Shown here piece after piece: positions 7,059 through 14,179 of a stretch of 23,797 nt of DNA (position 1 is the stretch's first letter; each line of letters begins with the position of its first letter). A model generated the notes under the pieces. That model was given only the letters and a program-made list of their open reading frames with translations. It had not been told where the DNA came from and did not search any database. This DNA comes from Bacteroidales bacterium. GTDB taxonomy: Bacteria > Bacteroidota > Bacteroidia > Bacteroidales > Paludibacteraceae. The position numbers and the translations under genes are program-made. The stretch covers positions 1 to 23,797 of the forward strand of contig CAAFXN010000045.1 in the NCBI GenBank assembly GCA_900766775.1. The letters run 5' to 3'.

Positions 7059-8237
7059 ATGTTCCTCTTAGGTCTAATACTCTATCTCTCCGCGGGCGAC
7101 CCCATCTCGCCCGCCATCGACTCGGCTCGCGCAGTCTATGCCTCCTCAGGCGAGCAAACCACCATCTACCTCGCCCCGGGCAACTACGAGGAAGCGCTCA
7201 CTATCGACGTGCCCGGATTGCGTCTTGTTAACGCCTCGCGCCGCCCCTCTATCGCCCTGCAAAACGGCGGCGTGGACATCGACCCGCATGCGGTACGCAT
7301 CACGTCCTACTACGGGCACGGCTACCAATATGCGTCTATGGGCGACACCTTCAACTACGGTGGCAAACGCACCCGCCGCTGGAATGCCTCCGTACTCGTT
7401 ACCGCACCCGATTTCTACGCCGAGGGCATCATCTTCGAGAACTCGTTCAACCAATACATCTCTGCTGCCGAAGCCGCGGACACCCTTATCGACATCAGCC
7501 AAGCCAAGGCCGACTGGACGGAGAAAGAACGCCCCAAGCGACAAATGCCCCTGCGCCCCAAGACCGTCGGCTCTACCGAGGTGCAGCAGAAGCGTTTTAT
7601 CGAACGGGCGGCGGCCATCTCCTTCACCGAGACAGCCACTAACGCCGTGCTCCGCAACTGCCGTTGTGTCGGACACCAAGACGTCCTCTACGGCGACCAA
7701 GGTGCCTCCGTCTATGTGGACGGCGGCATCCTACAAGGCGGCGTGGACTTCATCTTCGGCGGACTGATGCTCGCTGTCCGCCGCGCCGACATCGTCATCA
7801 ACGTGAGCGACGAGAAGGGCGACCGCTGCTACATCTCCGCCTCGCGCAACGACCCCGACGGCACCCACGAGACTGCCGATAAATACGGCAATCCCGCGCC
7901 CGAGGCAAACCCGCGCGGCATGCTCTTCTACCGCTGCCACATCCGTTTCGCCACTACCAACGAACTGGTGCATCCGGGCACCACCCCCGCCTATCTTGCC
8001 CGCCCATGGCGCTGGTGGGGAGAGACCATTTGGGCATACACCACATGGGACGAAGGCTGCCTCGCGCCCGAAGCGTGGCACACAGGGCTCACCAAAGGCA
8101 CACCATGCCCGTATAGTTTTGAATACAGTTCACAGGACAAATCCATTGGTCGCCCCGATTGGGTAACCGTCCTCCGCCGTCCCCGTATGCCGGATGGCAC
8201 CAAAATCACCCCCCGCAACTGGCGACCAAAGCCATAA
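7059..8237 (+). CDS. Pectinesterase (pectin methylesterase, CE8 family)
   Basis: This enzyme removes methyl esters from galacturonan so that lyases and hydrolases can cut pectin; it should act in the periplasm or outside the cell. The right-handed beta-helix family motifs are present: GNYEEALTI near the start, GHQDVLYG with catalytic D208, GVDFIFGG with catalytic D230, and ARPW with R315. Its 392 residues fit the family. The N-terminus is unusual: MFLLGLILYLSAG is hydrophobic but has no basic residues, and the codons just upstream come from a palindromic repeat with an in-frame TAG at 7029. The repeat may have replaced the original leader, so secretion is uncertain. It is the only carbohydrate enzyme in view and suggests a plant-fibre diet. 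Confidence 0.9.
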   Translation: MFLLGLILYLSAGDPISPAIDSARAVYASSGEQTTIYLAPGNYEEALTIDVPGLRLVNASRRPSIALQNGGVDIDPHAVRITSYYGHGYQYASMGDTFNYGGKRTRRWNASVLVTAPDFYAEGIIFENSFNQYISAAEAADTLIDISQAKADWTEKERPKRQMPLRPKTVGSTEVQQKRFIERAAAISFTETATNAVLRNCRCVGHQDVLYGDQGASVYVDGGILQGGVDFIFGGLMLAVRRADIVINVSDEKGDRCYISASRNDPDGTHETADKYGNPAPEANPRGMLFYRCHIRFATTNELVHPGTTPAYLARPWRWWGETIWAYTTWDEGCLAPEAWHTGLTKGTPCPYSFEYSSQDKSIGRPDWVTVLRRPRMPDGTKITPRNWRPKP

Positions 8238-8273
8238 CCTCCTCTTTGCCCTCCTACAATGCGGGCAACTTTT

Positions 8274-8318
8274 TCGCGGGTCTATCGTAACATTATCGCG
8301 GGTCTATCGCGGGTCGAC
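8274..8318. repeat. TCGCGGGTCTATCG direct repeats between convergent genes
   Basis: TCGCGGGTCTATCG occurs at 8274-8287 and 8296-8309, and a partial third copy (TCGCGGGTCGAC) starts at 8307. They lie in the 161-base gap between the convergent pectinesterase and antiporter genes. No clear rho-independent terminator is visible in this gap. Confidence 0.7.
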
Positions 8319-8398
8319 AGCGAGTGTAGGGGCATAAACATTATGGCTCCATGTGTCGGCATAGAGTAGCGAAATCAGGTTTCTGAGAAAGGAGTAGA

Positions 8399-10009
8399 TT
8401 AGCGATGCTTGCGGCGGTACGAACGTTGCAGGCGATACCATTTCAGTTTCAGGTACGCCACCGTGTCGGTGAAGATATTCAGGTGGCGCGCTTCTTCCTC
8501 CGCCTCCTGCATCTTATATTTGTTCGCTACCTCCACATCGTTGTCCGTGAGCACGAGCAGTTGGTCGCCCTCCTGCAACTCCGATTGCCCCGTAGGCACG
8601 AAGAAGTCCTCCCCGCGGCGCACCATGATGACCAGCGTCTGCCGAGGAATACCGATGTCGAGCAGGCGCGTTCCGTTGAGCAACATCTCCCGCGTTACCT
8701 CCACCTCCGTGGCAGATGACTCAATCTCCTCGGGCAAATCGAGGTCGAAATGCTCCAAGCGGCGCAACTGCATGGGCGGCTCCGCCAAGTCTAACTTCTT
8801 CGCCATCGCCGCAAGCGTCGTACCCTGCGCCAATAGCGACACCAGCGTGCAAAGGAAGACGACATTGAAAATAAGGTTGCTGTGCGGCACGTTCTCCGAC
8901 ATGCACATGATGGCGAAGATAATCGGCACCGCCCCCTTGAGCCCGACCCAACTGAGCATTACCTTATCGCGCAGATGATATTTACGGAAAGGTGCCATGC
9001 ACAGGAACACCGACAGCGGACGCGAGATGAACACCATCACGATACTGATAATCAGGCACGGCAGCCACACCTCCAACTGCAAGAATTCGTGCGGCCTGAC
9101 AAGCAGACCCAGCATGAGGAACATCACCAACTGGCTCAGCCACGTCAGACCATCGAAGAAACTCTTGGTCTGCCGCTTCTTGGTGAACTTGCTGTTGCCG
9201 ATAATCAGCCCGCCCACATACACCGCCAAATACGGGTTGCCCTCTAAATAATAGGTGATGGAGAAGATGAAGATGCAGGCGGTGAGCACCATGATGGGGT
9301 AGAGCGAGTCGTTGTTGAGTTGCACCTTGCGCATGAGCATGACGATGGCTTTCCCGAAGGCAAAACCTAATACCGCTCCCATCACTAATTGCACCACGAT
9401 AGTCTGCACGATAGGCAACGCCGTCGGCTCCATCTTAGCCGTTGCCACGCCTATCAGCGTGGAGGTCAACACATACGCCATCGGGTCGTTAGCACCAGAC
9501 TCCAACTCGAGCAACGGCCGCAAGTTGTGCTTGAACGAAATCCCGCTCGTGCGCATGATGGAGAACACAGAAGCGCTGTCGGTGGAAGACATCGTCGCCG
9601 CCATGAGCAGGGCAATCGGCAGCGTGATGGTTGCTACCGCGTTGAGCCAGCCGAAGACATAATAGATAATCACGCCCGTGATGAGGGCGGTGAGCAGTAC
9701 CCCGACTGTCGCCAGCGTGATACCCGGGGCGATGACGGGGCGTATATCCACTATCTTCGTATCCATGCCGCCGGAGAACAGGATGACGCACAGCGCCACG
9801 GTGGAGATGGCCTGCGCAGTGTTTACATCGAACATATAGCCCATCCCGTCTTCGTTGAACAGACGACCGATGCCGTCCGCGCCGAAGAGCATTCCCACTG
9901 CCAAGAACAGCAACAGCGCGGGAACACCGAACCGATAGCCTATCTTATCCGTGAAGATACTCGCGAAAAAGAGCAACGATAATATAAGAAGAATAAGTTC
10001 TACTTGCAT
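8399..10009 (-). CDS. CPA1-type potassium(sodium)/proton antiporter with RCK_C domain (NhaP2/CvrA-like)
   Basis: This inner-membrane antiporter would exchange K+ or Na+ for protons, aiding pH and ion balance. The 536-residue protein has about 12 hydrophobic helices, beginning ELILLILSLLFFASIF. Family motifs include MSSTDSASVFSIMR and LELESGANDPMAY, whose aspartate lies in the ion site. The last 150 residues are cytoplasmic: a TrkA-C/RCK_C-like domain (IPRQTLVIMVRRGEDFFVPTG...LQEGDQLLVLTD) that in relatives binds small ligands, in some cases c-di-AMP. I chose the ATG at 10009 (MQVELILL). A start at 10051 would add 14 residues that are pure repeat translation (LSPFVGGVGGGPP). A c-di-AMP cyclase gene lies about 3 kb upstream on the same strand, so regulation through that nucleotide is possible but inferred. 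Confidence 0.88.
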   Translation of the reverse strand: MQVELILLILSLLFFASIFTDKIGYRFGVPALLLFLAVGMLFGADGIGRLFNEDGMGYMFDVNTAQAISTVALCVILFSGGMDTKIVDIRPVIAPGITLATVGVLLTALITGVIIYYVFGWLNAVATITLPIALLMAATMSSTDSASVFSIMRTSGISFKHNLRPLLELESGANDPMAYVLTSTLIGVATAKMEPTALPIVQTIVVQLVMGAVLGFAFGKAIVMLMRKVQLNNDSLYPIMVLTACIFIFSITYYLEGNPYLAVYVGGLIIGNSKFTKKRQTKSFFDGLTWLSQLVMFLMLGLLVRPHEFLQLEVWLPCLIISIVMVFISRPLSVFLCMAPFRKYHLRDKVMLSWVGLKGAVPIIFAIMCMSENVPHSNLIFNVVFLCTLVSLLAQGTTLAAMAKKLDLAEPPMQLRRLEHFDLDLPEEIESSATEVEVTREMLLNGTRLLDIGIPRQTLVIMVRRGEDFFVPTGQSELQEGDQLLVLTDNDVEVANKYKMQEAEEEARHLNIFTDTVAYLKLKWYRLQRSYRRKHR

Positions 10010-10057
10010 AGGAGGACCCCCTCCAACTCCCCCTACAAAGGGGGAGAGCAAAGAGAT
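10010..10057. repeat. Palindromic repeat abutting the antiporter start codon
   Basis: The hairpin CTCCCCCTACAAAGGGGGAG (about 10027-10046) and the flanking GACCCCCTCCAA belong to the same family as copies inside folP and the thioredoxin gene. The element ends at the base before the antiporter ATG, so it forms the whole proximal leader. Confidence 0.85.
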
Positions 10058-10089
10058 TAGTTTTAGTTAGACAATAGTAATTTATTTAC

Positions 10090-10203
10090 TCCCCCCCCCC
10101 TTGCGGGGTCCCCGAAAAATCTCTGATTTTTGGGGTGCGCTTGTAGGGAGGGGCGGGGTGGATCATCTCCCTCCCTCCGTAGGGAGGGCAGGGGTGGGTC
10201 CTA
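10090..10203. repeat. Two palindromic repeats in tandem, first with nested hairpin; supplies the thioredoxin stop codon
   Basis: The first unit (about 10090-10164) opens with ten C residues and has the nested CCCCGAAAAATCT...GATTTTTGGGG palindrome, as at 6977-7050. The second unit (about 10167-10203) is the plain CTCCCTCCGTAGGGAGGG form. The thioredoxin reading frame runs into the second unit and stops in its flank. Confidence 0.88.
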
Positions 10204-10666
10204 TTATTTGTTCTATAATCTGCACAATACTCTCTTTGGGATAAAGTCCCTTGAGCAGAATAGGTTTGCCCTCTACGGGCACGTACAGCACCTGTGGAAT
10301 ACTCTGTATCTGAAAGGCATACGCCAACTCGCGTTCCCGCTCAGTGTCCACCTTGTAGAACACCACGCGGTCGCAGTAGGTCTGACTCAAGTCCTCCATG
10401 ATGGGAGCCAGGCGCTTGCACGGTCCACACCATGTGGTGTAGAAATCTATCACGCAAGGCTTGTCGCCCTTGTACTTCCACTCGCGCTCCGTCGAATAGT
10501 CGAACACCCGTGCTTTGAACTGCTCCGTGGTCAGATACACCACATCCTCCGCTTGCACACACGGGGGGAGAAGGAGAAAAAGGAGAAGGAGGAGCCCCAA
10601 TGACCCCCTCCAACTCCCCCCACGAAGGGGGAGAGAAAGATTAATGAGTGATATATACTTTTTCAT
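10163..10666 (-). CDS. Secreted thioredoxin-like protein with repeat in its signal peptide
   Basis: The protein is a periplasmic thiol-disulfide oxidoreductase; the WCGPC active site is at 79-83 in FYTTWCGPCKRLAP, followed by the cis-proline IPQVLYV segment. From the ATG at 10666 the N-terminus is MKKYISLI, then about 14 residues of repeat translation (NLSLPLRGGSWRGS), then the hydrophobic core LLLLLFLLLPP and a VQAED cleavage site. The repeat therefore splits the basic n-region from the hydrophobic core of the signal peptide. The last 11 residues (PTPALPTEGGR) and the stop codon are also repeat-encoded. An alternative ATG at 10675 adds three residues. The fold is sure; the partner is unknown, though the nearby CcsBA system needs reduced apocytochrome cysteines. 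Confidence 0.85.
   Translation of the reverse strand: MKKYISLINLSLPLRGGSWRGSLGLLLLLFLLLPPCVQAEDVVYLTTEQFKARVFDYSTEREWKYKGDKPCVIDFYTTWCGPCKRLAPIMEDLSQTYCDRVVFYKVDTERERELAYAFQIQSIPQVLYVPVEGKPILLKGLYPKESIVQIIEQIIGPTPALPTEGGR
10602..10640. repeat. Palindromic repeat inside the thioredoxin signal peptide
   Basis: CTCCCCCCACGAAGGGGGAG with a GACCCCCTCCAA flank lies between the codons of the n-region and the hydrophobic core of the signal peptide, read in frame. It is the same subtype as the copy at 10010-10057. Confidence 0.85.
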
Positions 10667-10705
10667 AATGTTCATAATGTTTCCATATATAATATAAATA
10701 TACTT

Positions 10706-10869
10706 CTCCCTCCCTCTGTAGGGAGGGCAGGGGTGGGTCCTCTTTTCTCCCTCCCTCTGTAGGGAGGGCAGGGGTGGGTCCTCTTTTCTCCCTCCCTTTG
10801 TAGGGAGGGCGGGGGTGGGTCCTCTCTTCTCCCTCCCTTTGTAGGGAGGGCAGGGGTGGGTCCTCTTTA
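10706..10869. repeat. Tandem array: four 41-bp palindromic units
   Basis: Units start at 10706, 10747, 10788 and 10829 with an exact 41-base period. Each holds CTCCCTCCCT(C/T)TGTAGGGAGGG, then C(A/G)GGGGTGGGTCCTCT. The first two units are identical and the last two differ at single bases. The last unit overlaps the metG stop codon. The array lies between metG and the downstream thioredoxin gene and could form a run of strong hairpins. Confidence 0.95.
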
Positions 10870-12939
10870 TCCCACCTGCGCGCCGTTCTGCACGGGTGCC
10901 GACACGGTGGTTACCACCAGTTTACCGTCTGCATCCACTGCCGATAGTATCATCCCCTGCGACTCAATCCCCATCATCTTGCGCGGCGGGAAGTTCGCGA
11001 TGAACAGCACCTGCTTGCCCACGAGCACGCTCGGGTCTGGGTACGACTGTGCGATACCCGACAGGATAGTGCGCCCGCCCATGCCGTCGTCCAGCGTGAA
11101 CTGCAGCAAGCGGTCGGACTTCTTCACGGGCTTGCACTCCAGCACCGTTGCCACGCGGATGTCCGTCTTGTCAAACTCGTCTATCGTGGTGGCGGCTTTC
11201 ACCTCCGCGGGGCGCCAGTTCTTTAATTCCTCCGCCTTGGCAGCGTCCTCGTTCTCTTGCTTAATCCGCGCAAGTCGGTCGAGTTGTGCTTGAATAGCGC
11301 CGTCCTCTATCTTCTCGAAGAGCAGGCTCACCTCGCCCAACTCGTGTCCTTCGGGCAGGTGGTCTATGCTGCCCAGCGTGCTCCAGTCGCAGGCGGGCAG
11401 GCGCAGCATGCCGCGCAGCCGCTCCGAGGAGAAGGGCAGGAAAGGCTCGAAAGCGATGCTGAGGTTCGCTGCAATCTGCAAAGCGAGGTTGAGCACCGTC
11501 GCCGTGCGCGCCATATCAGTTTTCGCCAGTTTCCACGGCTCCATATCGGCGAGGTATTTGTTGCCGATACGCGCGAGGTTCATCGCTTCTTTCTGCGCAT
11601 CGCGGAAGCGGAAGTTGTTCAGCAACTCTTCCACCTGCGCCTTCACGCCTTGGAACTCTGCAATGGTCTGTTGGTCGTAGTCCGTCAGCACACCGCGAGC
11701 GGGCACTTTCCCGCCGAAATACTTCTGCGTCAGCACCAGCGCACGGTTGACGAAGTTGCCGTATATAGCCACCAACTCGTTGTTGTTGCGCGCTTGGAAG
11801 TCCGCCCATGTGAAGTCGTTGTCCTTCGTTTCCGGCGCATTAGCCGTCAGCACATAGCGCAGCACATCCTGCTTGCCGGGGAAATCCACCAAGTACTCGT
11901 TCAACCACACTGCCCAGTTGCGCGAGGTGCTTATCTTGTCCCCCTCCAAATTTAAGAACTCGTTCGACGGCACATTATCCGGCAGGATATACGACCCGTT
12001 TGCCTTCAGCATCGAGGGGAAGACGATACAGTGGAATACGATATTATCCTTGCCGATAAAGTGAATCAGCCGCGTGTCCGGGTCTTTCCACCACGTCTCC
12101 CACTTGCCGTATTTCTCCGGTTGCGCGTCGCACAACTCCTTCGTGTTGGAGATATAGCCTATCGGCGCGTCGAACCACACATACAGCACCTTTCCCTCTG
12201 CGCCTTCCACGGGCACGGGAATACCCCAGTCTAAGTCGCGCGTTACCGCACGCGGCTTCAACCCGCCGTCCAGCCACGACTTACACTGCCCGTACACATT
12301 CGGACGCCACTCCTTGTGCTCTTCCAGTATCCACTGCTCCAACCATTGTTGATACTGGTCCAGCGGCAGATACCAGTGCGTCGTGGCTTTCTTCGTCAGC
12401 GGGTTGCCGTTGATGGCATTGTATGGGTTTATCAACTCGTCCGGCGACAGCGTAGCGCCGCATTTCTCACATTGGTCGCCGTAAGCGCCTTGCGCATGAC
12501 ACCGCGGACACTCCCCGCGGATGTTACGGTCGGTCAGAAACTCTTGTGTCTCAGGGTCGTAGAACTGCTCCGTCGTCTGCTCAATGAACTTACCATCGTC
12601 GTACAACTTGCGGAAATAGTCCGACGCAAACTGATGATGGGTCTTGCTCGTAGTGCGCGAATACACATCAAACGAAATCCCGAACTGCTCAAACGATGAT
12701 TTTATCAACTCGTGGTATCTGTCCACCACCTCTTGTGTGGTGATACCCTCTTTGCGGGCGCGGATAGTAACGGGCACGCCGTGCTCATCGCTTCCGCCCA
12801 CGAACAGCACCTCCTCGCCCTTCAGACGGAGGTATCGCACATAAATATCTGCGGGCACATACACCCCCGCAAGGTGTCCGATATGCACAGGCCCGTTCGC
12901 ATACGGCAGTGCAGATGTTACAAGTGTTCTCTTAAACAT
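10867..12939 (-). CDS. metG: Methionyl-tRNA synthetase with C-terminal tRNA-binding domain
   Basis: MetG charges initiator and elongator tRNA-Met with methionine in the cytoplasm. From the ATG at 12939 the protein has 690 residues. The class I HIGH motif is H19-H22 in PVHIGHLAG. The zinc knuckle cysteines are C144, C147, C157 and C160. The KMSKS loop reads KISTS at 335-339, a common variant. Residues about 580-690 form the EMAP/Trbp-like tRNA-binding domain (DIRVATVLECKPV, ILSGIAQSY, FIANFPPRKMMGIESQGM), which also mediates dimerisation. A TTG at 12954 would add five residues, but the ATG gives the typical FKRTLVTSALPYANG start. The stop codon lies in the flank of a 41-bp repeat array. Confidence 0.96.
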   Translation of the reverse strand: MFKRTLVTSALPYANGPVHIGHLAGVYVPADIYVRYLRLKGEEVLFVGGSDEHGVPVTIRARKEGITTQEVVDRYHELIKSSFEQFGISFDVYSRTTSKTHHQFASDYFRKLYDDGKFIEQTTEQFYDPETQEFLTDRNIRGECPRCHAQGAYGDQCEKCGATLSPDELINPYNAINGNPLTKKATTHWYLPLDQYQQWLEQWILEEHKEWRPNVYGQCKSWLDGGLKPRAVTRDLDWGIPVPVEGAEGKVLYVWFDAPIGYISNTKELCDAQPEKYGKWETWWKDPDTRLIHFIGKDNIVFHCIVFPSMLKANGSYILPDNVPSNEFLNLEGDKISTSRNWAVWLNEYLVDFPGKQDVLRYVLTANAPETKDNDFTWADFQARNNNELVAIYGNFVNRALVLTQKYFGGKVPARGVLTDYDQQTIAEFQGVKAQVEELLNNFRFRDAQKEAMNLARIGNKYLADMEPWKLAKTDMARTATVLNLALQIAANLSIAFEPFLPFSSERLRGMLRLPACDWSTLGSIDHLPEGHELGEVSLLFEKIEDGAIQAQLDRLARIKQENEDAAKAEELKNWRPAEVKAATTIDEFDKTDIRVATVLECKPVKKSDRLLQFTLDDGMGGRTILSGIAQSYPDPSVLVGKQVLFIANFPPRKMMGIESQGMILSAVDADGKLVVTTVSAPVQNGAQVG

Positions 12940-13246
12940 ATCTTTATTTGACAATTTACTATTTGTGTGTTGATAATTTCGTGTAGATTACAGGGGACGC
13001 AGGGGGTATATCCTGACAAGTCGGGTACGTCTCGCCTGCGGTGATTATATAGTTCTGTGTTTGTTACTTTTCTTATTCTCCTCGCAGTTGGGGTCGGCGG
13101 TGGATTTCTTTCAGTAGTCAAATGCTAATTATTGTCTTTCTTGGTCTTGCGATTTTTTCGATGTATTCATCGGAAAAGAGCAAGTGCGCAATAATGGGGT
13201 TACGTTCTATGTTGTTTAATGTTGTTCTTTGTAATTCTTCTATTTC
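12940..13246. other. Intergenic region upstream of metG with one inverted repeat and a possible short coding remnant
   Basis: A CGCAGG (12998-13003) / CCTGCG (13035-13040) inverted repeat is the only clear structure. On the minus strand, about 13118-13243 reads as an open stretch with a gene-like composition (NNIERNPIIAHLLFSDEY, then IEKIARPRKTI) ending in TGA, but it has no start of its own and no family I recognise. I do not call it a gene. No Bacteroidota promoter consensus is evident for metG. Confidence 0.4.
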
Positions 13247-13286
13247 TTCTCCCTCCCTTGTAGGGAGGGTCGGGGAGAGTCCTCCT
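13247..13286. repeat. Palindromic repeat at the cdaA stop codon
   Basis: CTCCCTCCCTTGTAGGGAGGG followed by TCGGGGAGAGTCCTCC is a member of the main family. Its flank reaches the TAG stop of cdaA (13285-13287), so this gene also ends exactly at a repeat edge. Confidence 0.88.
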
Positions 13287-14022
13287 ATACAATATAGTTC
13301 ACCAACGTTTCCTCGCTCACATAACAGATACTGTCGCCTTTCGCCACCGATATCTTCCCCGTCTCTTCCGACACCACTATTGCCACGGCGTCGGTCTTCT
13401 CTGCTATCCCGAGCGCGGCGCGGTGGCGAAGACCATAGTGCTTCGGGATGTCTTGATTCTTCGACACAGGCAGGATACATGCCGCCGACACTATCCGCCC
13501 GTTCTTGATGATGAGTGCACCGTCGTGCAGCGGGGTGTTCTTGAAGAAGATGTTCTCCACCAGCCGCGCGGAGATGGTCGCGTTCAGGTTCTCCCCCGTG
13601 TCGGCGTACTCGCTCAGGCTCTGCTTACCCGCAATCACTATCAGCGCGCCCGTCTTCGACTGCGACAGGTGTCGGCATGCCAACACCAACTGCTGCACAT
13701 ACTGGTCGGGCGCGGACTTGTCCGCATGCAGTCGCCGCATACGCCAGTCGCTGAAACGCGAACCCAACTGATAGAAGAACGACCGTATCTCCTCTTGAAA
13801 TATCACGATGATGGCTATTGCCCCCACGCTTATCACCCGTTCAAAAATCGCCCCTGTCAAGTCCAACTGAATCACGAACGTAACCAAGAACCACACCACG
13901 AGAAACGCCAGCACCCCCCAGAACAGGTTCACCGCCCCCGACTTCCGCAGCAGACGATACACCTCATAAAGCAGCACCGCCACGCACAAAATATCCAATA
14001 TGTCCTTGAAAGAAACTATCAT
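13285..14022 (-). CDS. cdaA: Membrane diadenylate cyclase CdaA (c-di-AMP synthase)
   Basis: CdaA makes the second messenger c-di-AMP from two ATP molecules at the inner membrane. The 245-residue protein has three N-terminal hydrophobic helices (about 8-25, 32-52 and 62-76), then a short linker and the DAC (DisA_N) domain. The catalytic DGA motif is at 167-169 (LHDGALII) and the RHR motif at 199-201 (GLRHRAALGI). Length matches CdaA/DacA. It lies downstream of folP on the same strand, with 149 bases of repeat-rich sequence between them; this folP-cdaA pairing is one I associate with Bacteroidales. c-di-AMP controls potassium and osmolyte transport in other bacteria, which makes the antiporter gene on the same strand a plausible but unproven target. 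Confidence 0.94.
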   Translation of the reverse strand: MIVSFKDILDILCVAVLLYEVYRLLRKSGAVNLFWGVLAFLVVWFLVTFVIQLDLTGAIFERVISVGAIAIIVIFQEEIRSFFYQLGSRFSDWRMRRLHADKSAPDQYVQQLVLACRHLSQSKTGALIVIAGKQSLSEYADTGENLNATISARLVENIFFKNTPLHDGALIIKNGRIVSAACILPVSKNQDIPKHYGLRHRAALGIAEKTDAVAIVVSEETGKISVAKGDSICYVSEETLVNYIV

Positions 14023-14040
14023 TGTAACTCCGCTTCGCTT

Positions 14041-14179
14041 CGTGTTATTAACTTCGTGTAAGAAACTCCGTGTAAAAAACTTCGCTTCGCTCCGTGTACA
14101 GCGCGTCAGCGCTTTCTAACAGCCCGATAGGGCTTTCGAACACGAAGTTTTATACAGCGCGTCAGCGCTTTCTAACAGC
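14041..14179. repeat. Dispersed repeats between folP and cdaA
   Basis: TACAGCGCGTCAGCGCTTTC followed by TAACAG occurs twice, at 14097-14123 and 14153-14179. Each copy contains the palindrome-like GCGCGTCAGCGC. Several short units of AACTTCGTGT or CTTCGCTTCG fill the rest. The folP stop codon (14172-14174) lies inside the second copy. Confidence 0.85.

Noticed and set aside
10009..10051. Antiporter start at 10051
   Set aside because: The extra 14 residues are repeat-encoded; the ATG at 10009 gives a normal membrane-protein N-terminus.
10706..10869. Possible CRISPR array
   Set aside because: The units are head-to-tail with no unique spacers; it is a plain tandem repeat, and no cas gene is present.
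11257..11955. Plus-strand open frame of 232 codons opposite metG
   Set aside because: It lies wholly within metG, whose motifs are all intact on the minus strand.
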